A stretch of DNA of 64,000 nucleotides from Zarea fungicola (Eukaryota; Ascomycota; Sordariomycetes; Hypocreales; Cordycipitaceae), in contig FWCC01000067.1 of NCBI GenBank assembly GCA_900169235.1, forward strand, positions 1 through 64,000. The letters are read 5' to 3'. The first letter of the stretch is position 1, and each line of letters starts with the position of its first letter. Of the stretch, positions 45,912-56,385 are shown one piece after another. The notes under the pieces are model-generated. The model searched no databases. It saw nothing but the letters and a program-made list of their open reading frames with translations, and was not told the origin of the DNA. The position numbers and the translations under genes were made by a program.

Positions 45912-46076
45912 GGTGTAGTGATACTGCTACAAGTGATGCCCAAGTTCTTCTTATAACCGCTTCAGTGGTTCGACATAAATATAGAGAGACATGGTAGTGA
46001 GTTACTTTTATTTCGTGTCTCCCAGCTGTGTCCAGTTCACGAGTTGAATACAATTGACCAACCGCATGTAATTGAT

Positions 46077-46087
46077 CGGTTCTTCGG
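46077..46087 (+). promoter_or_regulatory. CGG-N5-CGG site 1
   Basis: CGGTTCTTCGG is a direct repeat of the CGG triplets recognised by Zn2Cys6 regulators. The same 11-mer recurs at 46199. Confidence 0.6.
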
Positions 46088-46198
46088 CATTATAACAGTT
46101 AAATATGGAGCAAGCTGGAGATAAATCGTGGAGAGCACGTTTATAACCGTCGGTAATTGGGGAAACCGGTTTGCTTCTACCAAACGCAATCCACCGAG

Positions 46199-46209
46199 CG
46201 GTTCTTCGG
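46199..46209 (+). promoter_or_regulatory. CGG-N5-CGG site 2
   Basis: An identical CGGTTCTTCGG, 122 bp from site 1 in the same orientation. Confidence 0.6.
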
Positions 46210-46311
46210 TAATATAGTTCTGCGGATTGTGGGGAAATCGTGGGGGAGCATTCACGTCACTTTGATGCTTGGCACGGCTTGTTTTTCTCTCGCCAACCAC
46301 CGTTGGTTATC

Positions 46312-46322
46312 CGGTAATTCGG
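46312..46322 (+). promoter_or_regulatory. CGG-N5-CGG site 3
   Basis: CGGTAATTCGG has the same geometry with a different spacer, 113 bp after site 2. The spacer TAATT also occurs in the near-match at 46151. Confidence 0.55.
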
Positions 46323-46453
46323 CTCTTCAAGAAATGTAGATCAGCAAACGCCTCTTCATGAATGAAATAGATAAAAGAGCACGTTGATAATGGATCCGAA
46401 GACGAGATAGAGTCTCGCAAAAGACGAGAGATAACGATAACCTTTTACACATC

Positions 46454-48611
46454 ATGAGAAAGGTCTGGCAACCTCGAATCGCATGGCGTGGAGTTATTGT
46501 GCAAGGCTGACAGTACTTCCAGGAAGTTTACCTCTACGGAATTGCTCCCTGCACGGGCGGGCTGGCCTTTGGCTATGTAAGTACAGCTATGTCGAGTATG
46601 AAGTTGCTACAATTGCGGCTAACATGAGCAGGATACTGGCTCAATGAGTGAGATGAGTCCTAGAGAAAGTTAGTAGCTTTTTTTACTAACATGCTATGCA
46701 GGTGGAATCTTGGCCATGCCGCAGTTTCTCAACTTTTTCAACCAGCCAAGTAACTTCTTGCAGGGCGGGATCACGGCATCCATTCTTGCCGGTGCCTTTG
46801 TCGGGTCACTTCTCACTGGTGCTTTTTTGGCCGATAGACTCGGCCGACGATATACCATTCTTCTTGGCTCAGCCATTTTTACTATTGGCTGTGCAATTTC
46901 TGCTGCGGCAAACAATGTTGAAGCTCTCATCGCAGGGCGAGTTATCAATGGCCTCGGCAATGGCTGTCTGACTATGATGGTAGTTTTGCTCCAATATCTT
47001 TCCCCCTTCGTAGGTTTATTCGAGTCTGACATTGATGTACAGGTTACAATGTACCAGAGTGAAGTTGCTCCTCGCGAGTAAGTAGAACCAAGGTCACAGG
47101 AATTTATCAACGCTAACAACTCGTTAGAATTCGAGGACGTATTATTAGTGTTTTTCAGTGTTTTGTTAATTTCGGCATTCTCATTGCTTTTTGGATCCAA
47201 TATGGTACTAGCCACATACAAGGCAATGCGTCCTGGCGGTTACCAATGGGTCTACAGATGCTGGTAAGCCCCCCCATCGCACCATGACCTTGATGCGCAG
47301 CTGACGGAGAAAATTCTTCTCAGGCGACAGTTGCATTGCACGTTACGATGTGGTTCATGCCAGAATCGCCACGTTGGCTCGTCCAGAAAGATCGTCAAGA
47401 GGAAGCGCTACAGGTGCTTGCCCGAATCCATGGCGGCGGAAATGTCGAGGACAAATATGTCCGAGCTGAGTATGAGGAAATCGTCGCCAAACTCCAGTTT
47501 GAAAAGTCTCACAAGGCGCCAAGCTACTATGATCTGCTGTTAGGGTCGCAGAAGCGTCGCATGTGGATCGGCATTGGCGTGGTATGTACAAAACTTGCCG
47601 AGAAGTCTGGACTTGCAAAACTAACAACCTTGAAAGCAATTCTGGCAATCAATGACGGGAATTAATGTGTAAGATTTTCATGTTCTCAAGAGAAACTCAT
47701 GCTTTCTTCTGCTAACGAGCGCAGCATCATGTATTATGCCGTCTTCCTGTTCCAGCAGGCGGGTCTGGGCGCGACGTCGTCCTCTCTACTTGCCAATGGT
47801 CTACAAGGCGTTGTCCTGAACCTATTTACCTATCCAAACATGTTTTACATGGACAAATGGGGTAGGCGATGGCCGATGATTATTGGCGGTGTAGGGATGG
47901 GCATCGCGATGCTCATTATTGGCGTCGTGATGAAGACGGAGGGCAACCCCATCTACGACGAGCTGACGAAAAAGACCAATTTCAACTTTTCGTCTCCAGC
48001 CGCATCACGCGTTGTCATTGCCTTTGTCTACGTGTATGTGGCTGTGTTTGCCATTACATGGGCTTGCGTCGCGTGGGTGTATCCGCCCGAGATCTTTTCA
48101 ATGAGTATGCGAGGCCGGGCGACATCTATGACGACGGCGACAAATTGGTTTGTGGTGAGTCCTAATCATTGAACAAAAATATGCAATATGGAAAGTGTGT
48201 TGACGGGGGGGGGAAGAACTTTTGGTTCGCGCTGTACATTCCGACAGCGATGAAAGAAATCAGGTACGAGCGGTGGACAAGCTTAAAACATGAGCAGAGA
48301 GCTAATCCGGCACGCCACAGCTGGATGCTGTATATGATATTCATGGGATTCTGCTTCCTTATGTCGATTGTTGTATTTTTATTTTATCCTGTGAGTCTCC
48401 CCTGCAGATGGCGTCTCCTACCGGAAGCTTACTGGCTATGTAGGAATCGGCAGGCAAAACGTTGGAGGAAATGGACTTTCTCTTCACAAAGGACAGGACA
48501 CCATTCACCTTTCTCGATCGCGATGCAGTCAAGATCGGTGCACTATTTGCAAGGGATCTTGCTCAAGGTGAGGCGTTGACGGTTTTTGGCGATGGCAAGG
48601 GGCTTGTTTAA
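46454..48611 (+). CDS. MFS sugar-porter transporter
   Basis: The twelve-exon model is join(46454..46462,46523..46576,46632..46647,46702..46979,47043..47077,47128..47263,47324..47581,47637..47668,47725..48154,48217..48263,48321..48390,48444..48611), 510 aa, all introns GT-AG and in frame. It contains a 16-nt exon. Sugar-porter signatures are clear: TGGLAFGYDTGSMSGIL, FLADRLGRRYTI, MYQSEVAPREIRGR, PESPRWLVQKD, GINVIMYYAVFLFQQAG, YMDKWGRRWPMI and WVYPPEIFSMSMRGRATS. About 12 transmembrane helices are expected. The N-terminus is the weak point: reading straight through from 46454 meets a TGA at 46508, so I place an intron at 46463-46522 (GTCTGG...GCTGAC...TTCCAG), leaving only MRK before EVYLYG. 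Likely imports a hexose or uronic acid for the adjacent dehydratase pathway. Confidence 0.88.
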
Positions 48612-49311
48612 GATGACGTCGAGTTGAAGACTTGTGCGAGTCTCAAGTAGATGAAGCGTACCCACCAGATATCAGTTTAGTTTAGCTTTGTTGCTAAGAA
48701 TAGATCGGCTTGGCAGACTGTGCCGTGATATTGTACTACTGCATACAGCCAAGTGAAGGAACCGTTCTTCTAATGCGACACTGAAGATGCAACCAGACTC
48801 TAAAAGAATACCGAAATTGATACGGAGAAAAGGAAAGGGAAACCCGTTGAGATCACCTATCCTTTCGAGATACAATTAAAAGATGTCCAAAATGCAGAAT
48901 TGTTGGCTGAAACGTGTCTGCTGACGCCGTCCCACTCAAACTATTCTGGGGCTCGGCAAGGCGGACAGGTGTTGCCGGAAACAACAGACGAGGCTCATCA
49001 TCCACGAACAATGGCTGCTTGATTCTGTTTCTTTGTGTCACTTCCTCTGTCTTGTTGGTGTAAACAATTGGCCCAGAAAATCCGCTCTCTGCCAAGCTCT
49101 GCCCCAAGATTCTCGTCACTGCCGACGACCCTTTTTTTCTGTTTCCGTTCTAGCTTCAACGGTTGAACCGTCATTAACCTAAAAGTACGTCATCGGCCAG
49201 CGATCCAGCCACACTTCAAACAACGCACCGCGGGTTTCCTTTGTTTTGTTTGATCTCTTGCCAGCATCATCACATCTATTCTACGTAAATACGTATACGC
49301 ATAACGCCACC
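48612..49311. other. intergenic region
   Basis: 700 bp between the transporter and the kelch gene. The part after 49140 is the leader of the kelch gene. No further gene is seen. Confidence 0.5.
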
Positions 49312-51183
49312 ATGGAGCAATTCAAGCTTTTAAGGCGTCGCACAGGCGATCTCATCGCCAACGCCCAGCAAAACCTCCCCGCTGTGTCCGTGCCCCAGAT
49401 CAACATGACCAGTCTCAGCCAGGCTTTATCGCCATCCTCCTATGCTCCGAATACTGGCGCCACTGCTGCTGCCATCACTGGCCCCAGGGGCACATGGGAA
49501 CGCATCGACGACATCCCCGCCCTCCAGCGCTCCTCGCACACACTCGACATCGTCGCAGGCAGCGCCTACGTCTTTGGCGGTGAGATCAACCCGCGCGAAC
49601 CTGTCGATAATGACATGCACGTCGTGCGCCTGCCTTTAAGCGGTGCTAGTGCCGACTACTACCGCATCAAGGCTATCTCGGAGAAGCCAGACGAGGTATA
49701 CACCAGCGACTCCGAGCAGCAGCAGAAAACACTCGTCGATTCGCCCTCGTCATCGCCGACCAGCAGAAGCAGCCCCAAAGGAAAAGGCAAGGGCAAAGAG
49801 AGAGCGATTGACATTGTCCGGCCAGACCTGGGCGACGTCCCGGAGCCTCGTGTCGGCCACGCTACCGCAGTCATTGGCTCCCGCATCTTCCTCTTTGGCG
49901 GCCGCGGCGGTCCGGACATGAAACCCCTCGAGGAAGCCGGCCGTGTTTGGGTCTTTGACACTCGCACCCGCGCCTGGAGCCATCTCGACCCGGCCCCGGC
50001 CGTCAAGGGCGGCGCCATCACCCTCCACCCAGCGCCGCGCAGCTACCACTGTGCCACGGCGATGGACAGGCCCCAAGATTTCTCAACGCCAGTCTCCTCC
50101 TCCGCAGAGGTGACAAATGCAGCGGCCGCTGCTGCTGCCGCCGCCGCCGCCGCCGATCCAGGTGTCGGCGGTGGCTTGCGGCGCAGGGCGCAGAGCTGGC
50201 GCGACTGGGCCGTCGGTGACATTTCCAAAACGGGCATCCCCCAGGATCCCATTGTCGGCAACGTGGCCGAAAACGCCGTCGACGACGAGTCCCGCGGCTA
50301 CGGGACCTTCTTCATCCACGCTGGCTGCCTGGCGAGCGGCGACCGCGCGAGCGACATCTGGGCGTTTGACGTGCGCTCCCGCATGTGGTCGGAGCTGCCC
50401 TCGGCGCCCGGCCCCGCGCGCGGCGGCACCGCGATATGCATCAGCAGCAGGAGCCGTCGCCTGTTTCGCTTTGGCGGATTTGACGGCACGACGGAGATTG
50501 GCGGGCAGCTGAATGTCCTGAACCTCGAGGTCGAAATGCTGGACGATAAGCGCAACGGTGGCAAGATTGAGGCGGCGGTGCGTGCGCGCGAGGGCTGGCA
50601 GACGATCGAGCAATACCCGGCGACTGCATACCACGGCAGCAGCACCGTCACATCGCCTACCTCGCCAGTCTCTTCGCCGCGCGCAGAGATCGGTGGTGAG
50701 GGTGCTACTGCGGCCGCCTCCGCCGCGCCTGATAGCCCAGTCGACCACAGCACAGCATCGTCGGAGTGGCCGAGCCCGCGCAGCGTCGCCATGCTCGAGG
50801 CCATGCCCCTCGGCCCGGGAGGGCGCGAGTTCCTCGTTTTGGGTTTTGGCGAGCGCGACCCCAGCGCCGAGGGCCACGAGGGTGCTGGCAAGTTCCTCGA
50901 TGACGTGTGGCTGTTCCAGGTGCCTCCGCCGCAGGGCATGTCGGCCGCCAGCGTCACGTCCGCCGTCATGCACGCCGTAGGCCGCAGGACAGGCGAGGGC
51001 AAGTGGACAAGGGTCACGACGACGCCGCATGATGCCGAGGATGTGTGGGCAGGTGTGCCCAAGGGGAGGGGTTGGCTGGCGAGTGCGCCCATGACGAATA
51101 TTGAAGATAGTGGCATTTTGATCTGGGGCGGTCTGAGCGAGGATAACAAGAGACTTGGGGATGGCTGGGTTCTCAGATTGTAA
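49312..51183 (+). CDS. kelch-repeat beta-propeller protein
   Basis: A single exon of 623 aa. The ATG at 49312 sits in a good context (CACCATGG); the frame opens slightly earlier at 49246, but that extension looks like leader sequence. Kelch blades are marked by repeated hydrophobic-FGG and W motifs: RSSHTLDIVAGSAYVFGGE, RVGHATAVIGSRIFLFGGR, WVFDTRTRAWSHLDPAP, PRSYHCATAMD, YGTFFIHAGC, IWAFDVRSRMWSELPSAP, LFRFGGFDG and SGILIWGGLSEDNK. Linkers are low complexity, including an alanine tract near residues 269-280. Kelch propellers are usually protein-interaction scaffolds. The partner is unknown. The gene is GC-rich and casts long antisense shadow frames. Confidence 0.87.
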   Translation: MEQFKLLRRRTGDLIANAQQNLPAVSVPQINMTSLSQALSPSSYAPNTGATAAAITGPRGTWERIDDIPALQRSSHTLDIVAGSAYVFGGEINPREPVDNDMHVVRLPLSGASADYYRIKAISEKPDEVYTSDSEQQQKTLVDSPSSSPTSRSSPKGKGKGKERAIDIVRPDLGDVPEPRVGHATAVIGSRIFLFGGRGGPDMKPLEEAGRVWVFDTRTRAWSHLDPAPAVKGGAITLHPAPRSYHCATAMDRPQDFSTPVSSSAEVTNAAAAAAAAAAAADPGVGGGLRRRAQSWRDWAVGDISKTGIPQDPIVGNVAENAVDDESRGYGTFFIHAGCLASGDRASDIWAFDVRSRMWSELPSAPGPARGGTAICISSRSRRLFRFGGFDGTTEIGGQLNVLNLEVEMLDDKRNGGKIEAAVRAREGWQTIEQYPATAYHGSSTVTSPTSPVSSPRAEIGGEGATAAASAAPDSPVDHSTASSEWPSPRSVAMLEAMPLGPGGREFLVLGFGERDPSAEGHEGAGKFLDDVWLFQVPPPQGMSAASVTSAVMHAVGRRTGEGKWTRVTTTPHDAEDVWAGVPKGRGWLASAPMTNIEDSGILIWGGLSEDNKRLGDGWVLRL

Positions 51184-51807
51184 AGACGTCAAGGTGGAAC
51201 GGCTAGAGAGAGCAAAAGGAAAGAGGGCAAGTCAACTTATGAAGTTTGAGTAGTATTCGTTTTTCTTCGCCTTTCTTTTTTTAGTTCTTATGACTGTATG
51301 GCTTGGATATAGCTAGTCACTGGCTTCGCTTACTTGTTTGATGCGAGGTTTTTTTTTTTACAACAGAATATTGGGAATCGAGCAATTGGGTTTGTTTATA
51401 CATGTATGCATATCAAATAAAATATCCGTCGCGAGCGTGAAGCAGACATCTTCGTAAATCTTCATCCAGTCAAAAAAAAAATTGATGCCTACCGTCACAT
51501 GAATAGAAACTTGACACACACTGCATGGCTTTACTTGGTCATTGTTGTATTTCTATGTACAAGTCCATGCTAACCTCTAATCGTCCCACACAATAATATG
51601 CACCAATTCCTCAGTTACTCTTTCTTGACCACTGAAAGAGAGACTGAGAGTTGGCAAATCGACAAAGCAAAAAAAAAAAAAAACCAAGATGTAAAAAGGT
51701 GGGTAGCTATATAGCTTTTCTGGAGAGGCAGCAGCGCACAAACCCAAAGCTCTCCTCCGCAATCCTCAGTCTCCCCTTCCGTTCTTTTTTCTTCTTTTCT
51801 TACAGTT
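51184..51807. other. convergent intergenic region
   Basis: About 620 bp between the 3' ends of the kelch gene and NUO-24, with several A and T homopolymers. No gene seen. Confidence 0.5.
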
Positions 51808-53012
51808 TTACAGGTCAGCTCGCGTCGTCTCGGTGCCCCAGGGCTCAGACGTCAGGTTCGTGAGACCGTCGCTGTTCTCGCAGGTTTCGCGGCCGCTGAG
51901 GGGACCAGCAGCAGGGATCTTGCCGGAGGCAGCACCGGCCCTGAGGTCCTTGATGAGCTTGGTGACCGTCTCGGGTGTCAGATCCTCGTAGTAGTCGTCG
52001 TTGATCTGGATCATGGGGGCGTTGACGCAGGCACCCAGGCATTCGACCTCGATAAAGGTGAAGAGACCGTCGGGGGTAGTCTCGCCCTGCTTGATGCCGA
52101 GCTCCTCCTTGATGGCCTTGACAATGACGTCGGAGCCGCAGCCGCCCAACTGGCAAGGAGTCTATCAGATTATTAGCAAAGATGCCCTACTCATGGAGCT
52201 TCGTTTCCACATAGTCCGAACGTAGGTTTTTAGCCTTCTAAACGGCGCAGCCTTCACATCGTGGATGTTGTAGAGCCAGCGAGTAGCTTGGGAGACATAC
52301 AGTAGTACAGGCCTGGACGAAGAACTTTCCGACAGGAGTGCGGTTGTACATGGTATAGAAGGAAGCGACCTCGTAGACACGCATGGGGGGCATCTCAAGC
52401 AGACGGGCGACCTCGTTCATGACGCTGATGCTGGTGAAGCCGTGCTGGCGCTGGCCAAGGTCGAGAAGGGGCATGACAGCGGCCTTCTTGTACTGCGGTG
52501 GGTAGCGCTTCAGGATCTCGGCAATGACAGTCTCATTCTCGGCGCTGAACTTGAAGGGGATATCAGGGTTGTTGTCGGGGGTGTTGCGGTGCTAGGAGAT
52601 ACAATTGTCAGCAAATCTTGGTCGTCTCAATCCGTACATTTAAAGAGCATCTCCCAATCTCCTCTGTCGGAAAATACCAGCTGTCACCGCCTTGGAGGTA
52701 CTGATTGGCTCAATTGCTACTTGTAATATCATTTTTATGTCGTTCCGTTGCTCAAGTTCTAGCAAGCCCAACAATTCTCCGCCGGACAGTGATTGATTCG
52801 GCTCTGCCTTCCACCGCACAGCCAATTCTCTTCCAGGAGATGCTCTCAAGAGGAAAAAAAACGTATCAATGTCGGATCCTTACCACACTGAGGGTATCGC
52901 TTGATCGGGTCGCTGTGACGGAAAAGGCGCGGCGGCTGATCTGGGGACGGGCGGCGACACGCGCACCAGCGCGGACGCAGGACAGGAAGAGGGGGGTGAG
53001 CTTGCTGGCCAT
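51808..53012 (-). CDS. nuo-24: NADH:ubiquinone oxidoreductase 24-kDa subunit, mitochondrial
   Basis: The CDS is complement(join(51808..52161,52301..52591,52884..53012)), 257 aa, with introns of 139 and 292 nt. The N-terminus ([20 protein letters not shown]) is Arg/Ser-rich without acids, a typical mitochondrial presequence. The thioredoxin-like [2Fe-2S] domain carries its four cysteines: C138 and C143 in ACTTTPC, where the second splice junction rebuilds the motif, and C181 and C185 in ECLGAC. The conserved [17 protein letters not shown] and [17 protein letters not shown] blocks fit NDUFV2/NuoE. The protein holds cluster N1a in the matrix arm of complex I next to the NADH-binding 51-kDa subunit. 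The 292-nt first intron is long for this genome. Confidence 0.95.
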
Positions 53013-53834
53013 TGTGAGATGTTGTAAAAAAATGTTGCTCCGACTGTCCACCGGGCGAGTCGAGACGGATTGTCAATGGGGCGGGCGGGTGTTGACCGTG
53101 ACAATTGGGGGATGGACGGAGAGTAGGGTGCGAGTCAATTGGAGCTTTTGGCAAATGTCCTTCTCTCCCGACACCAATTGGATGCTGCTTGTAAAATACG
53201 TTGCTGTGATTGGTTGAAGGGGAATGTGAACGGATAATTGTCGGCTAAGCTCAGCAGAGTTGGCGGTGCGTAGGCGACTGATCAATGTACAATACGGCTC
53301 GCTGTACGCTAACGTAAACCTGTAGAGCTAAACTACCCAGGTAAATATGTGAATTCTTTCTTCTTGTTACCTGTCAGGTCTTGTTATAGAGCCAAGCCTT
53401 AACACAGCCTTCTGAAGGCGCTGGAAAGGCAACTCAATTAACTGAATAGCCTCAATTGACTAGCTGGCTGGCTGTACATTGATCAGTTGCCTGGTACGTA
53501 TCTAACTACAAGCCAGAACCTCACCCTACACATACGGAGTACACTGGAGTGATCGATGATGGAAGGACGAAGTGTATCAAATCAGTGAGTGCAGGGAAGT
53601 AATTTTCCGTCTCACAATACGGTCCACACAAATGCAAACTTCTCTTAATTTTCTACATTTTTGTCCCTTAAGCATGCCAATCTACATTTAAGGCTTACTC
53701 ACTGTTGACATCCCCGAGGGTGATTCCTGTCCCCTGACAGAATGCTGACTACATGTATCCTCGGTTTAGCAATCAACTCTTGAACTTGATCTTCCTCACA
53801 CATCCATTCATGATGCAAATCAGACAGCCACAGC
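53013..53834. other. intergenic region
   Basis: About 820 bp between two minus-strand genes. It holds the nuo-24 promoter and a TACGGAGTA motif near 53536. No gene seen. Confidence 0.5.
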
Positions 53835-55319
53835 TCACTCCCGCTGCAGCCAAAACGAGTTCATACGAATCTCCTCCTCCATAGTCTGCGGCAGCACCGT
53901 CCTCGCCGCCTCTTGCGCCCTCTGCTCACTAACATCGAACTCCGGCGGCAGCTTCACATCCCCCGTGCCTCTTCCCAGGATCATGTTCGCCACCGCCATG
54001 CCACTCTGCGACGCTGCTGGCATGCCGTGTCCCGTGTACCCCGCGGCAATGTACAAGCCCTCGCCGCCGCCCAGCGACGCAGGCACCTTTCCGACCCAGG
54101 GATGCTGGTCGCGCGAGTCACCCATGATGCCTGTCCACTCGTACTCGGCCCGCAGCTCTTTTGCCTCGCCGCCTTTCTGGCCAGGGCGCAGCTCTAGTGC
54201 CTTGTAGCATGCCTCGCGCAGCTGCTTGCTCACTTGCGGGTCCGTCACGTCGTCGCGGGATGTGCGGCCCTGGGGCGCCGTAGGACCAGCTCTCTCCCCG
54301 CCGAGGATCAAGAGGCCATCGCCCCCATCGCGCTGGATCAGGTAGTCAGAGGCACCGGCAGCCGAGCTCCAGATGTGCGTGTGCTCCAGCGGCGTAGACC
54401 CCTCCGGCGGCAGCAGCGCGTTGATCTGTCCGCGCGTAGGGCTAATCAGGTCTGTCATCGCGGGAAGCAGATGCGACGTGTACCCATTCGTCGCCAGCAG
54501 CACCTCTTTGGCCACGACCTGGCCCCTCGGCGTGTGGACCACCCACGACTGCTTGTACTTTTGCAAATGTACGACTGGCGTAGTCGTCTGTAGATTAAAC
54601 TTCGTGGTGGCGGTCTTATTCCTGGTATTGTACTCTCGCAGAAGTCTCTCCAGAACCCACGCCACCAGCTTGTAGGGCCACAACTTGGCAGCGTTGGGGT
54701 GCACCACGGCCGCGCAGGCGCCCGGCACGCGCAGCCTCTTGAGCTCGTTCTTGTCCTCGACGTACAGCGCCTTGTCTGCCAGCGATGGGTGATTGCGGCG
54801 AATCAGTCGCACATTTTCCTTAGCCGCCTGTGCGGCGGCTTCTGTGTCCAGGCTGCACACGGCGCCGACGGCCTCGAAGTCACAAGGGATCTGGTTGAGC
54901 CGGACAAAGTCGCGCAGGAAAAAGAAGTTTTCGAGCTCAAACTGGGCGATGTGCGGTTTGCTCATAAATACAAGTGGGTGGCAGTGACCCCCATTCTTTT
55001 GAAAGTCAGCAAAGGCTTTTTTCTATTAAATGGTGACTCAAGTTGGGTTGTTGAGAGATCAACTCACTCGCCCAGTGGCTCCCCAACAAGCCTCTCTCGC
55101 CTCGAGCATCAGAACACTGCGTCCTCCCTGAACAAGCTGTTGTGCCGCAAATACGCCTGTGATTCCGCTTCCCACAACTATAACATCTGCTTCGGCAGGC
55201 AGCTTGTCCGTCGTGCGGTGGCCCAGCAGCTCCAGTGATGGGGCGTGATGCCAGTAGGAATGTGTACTTTGAGGCGTCGGCAGCTCAGCCTGTCCGTCGC
55301 GCAATTTGGTCTGCGTCAT
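53835..55319 (-). CDS. FAD-dependent oxidoreductase, DAO family
   Basis: The CDS is complement(join(53835..54995,55068..55319)), 470 aa, with a 72-nt intron (GTGAGT...GCTGAC...CAAAAG). Start is at 55319 (MTQTKLRDGQ). The dinucleotide-binding motif VIVVGSGITG (glycines at 50, 52 and 55) lies in exon 1. The junction creates CWGATGRNGGHCHP, typical of the D-amino-acid-oxidase/glycine-oxidase-like fold used by gamma-glutamylputrescine- and sarcosine-oxidase-like proteins. LLATNGYTSHLLP, WTGIMGDSRDQHPWVGKVP and YIAAGYTGHGMPAASQSGMA are the conserved later blocks. The enzyme probably oxidises an amine or amino acid with O2. The substrate is not identifiable. No mitochondrial or secretion signal is seen. 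Confidence 0.9.
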
Positions 55320-56385
55320 CGTGAAATAAAGTTGAAATAAATGATTCCTTGTTATCACCTTGTTTTCGCAGTGTCCTTTTACAAATAAATCTTGTTGATG
55401 TCTTGTCAGTGAAAGAGGCACAAAGTCGGTCTTGTTGGGTGGGGTAGCTGGCGTGGTGAGATGGTACGCGGCAAGGCCCGCAAGGCTGTCGTCGCTGCCT
55501 GTCTCGCGTTTATACCGAGTGTCCGCCGAGGGCAGCTCTCCGAATAAGGCTGGGATTACCTGTGTTGCTCTAAAAAAGCATGTCACGATCCCTACCTAGG
55601 TACCGAGTGTCGGGTGCGGTTCCCGCTGGAAAGACAATCTTGGACAGGGCCAACTATGATTACCTCACAAGCTATAATCAATCACTAAGGTGCATCACTC
55701 AAGAAATGAAACAGGTAATACCATAATATGTTCATATCATTTCATCGTTACTCATGCGCAACAAATAAAACCTCCTCCAATAATATGTTCGCGAGTCCCT
55801 ATGTTGAGATCCATGGCCATCCCAGGTCCTATTGATGTCTCCAATCTACCATGATAAGTCTTATGTACATGATCCTTTAACGCCAAATGTCATCCTGTTT
55901 CTTCCTGCTCTGTGGCACTGTAAGCCAGATTCTTTGTAGCCGTTGTTTTGTTTTGCTTCTAAAGCACAATATCGTTTCCCAGTATATATATAATTCCGAG
56001 CTGGCCTATGAGCTCTGTATCCACCAGCCATATATCTAATATTTCAAGTATAATTCGTTAACCGACGTTCATGTTTTTTGTCGCTAGTTTTTTTCAGTAG
56101 CGGCTGCAAATGCGTAGTAATAGCATTGCGAGTTGTGCCAGATAAATCAAGATCAACGATGTTTTTCCGTCTCTTGGCACTTCTGTATGGCTGCCCTGGA
56201 TTCTCAGCTGTGGCTTCCAAGACGGTTACCCAGCGCCAGAGGTTCGACGCCATGTTTCCAACAACTGGGTGATGTCTCGCTTGTACATTTCTCAGTACTA
56301 CTTCCGATCCAATCGAGGTAAGAGGTGTATGTTTGTATTTATCCAGCAATACTCTTGGGCTAGATGGGATGCTTGGCCAAACAAT
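55320..56385. other. intergenic region
   Basis: About 1.07 kb holding the promoter of the oxidoreductase gene and the AT-rich 3' flank of wee1. A CCTAGGTACC motif lies near 55595. No gene can be supported. Confidence 0.5.

Larger units (their letters stand above)
45912..46453. promoter_or_regulatory. shared divergent promoter of dehydratase and MFS transporter
   Basis: This 542-bp region lies between two divergent start codons. It contains three perfect CGG-N5-CGG direct repeats and a fourth near-match (CGGTAATTGGG at 46151-46161). It has no reading frame with gene character. Binding by the neighbouring Zn2Cys6 protein is a plausible inference. Confidence 0.7.

Noticed and set aside
46454..46576. 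Straight reading of the transporter start through a TGA (selenocysteine-like or nonsense)
   Set aside because: An intron with a good branch site and acceptor (GCTGAC...TTCCAG) removes the TGA; recoding is not needed in a fungus.
50083..51192. 369-codon minus-strand frame opposite the kelch gene
   Set aside because: Antisense shadow; kelch motifs on the plus strand are unmistakable.
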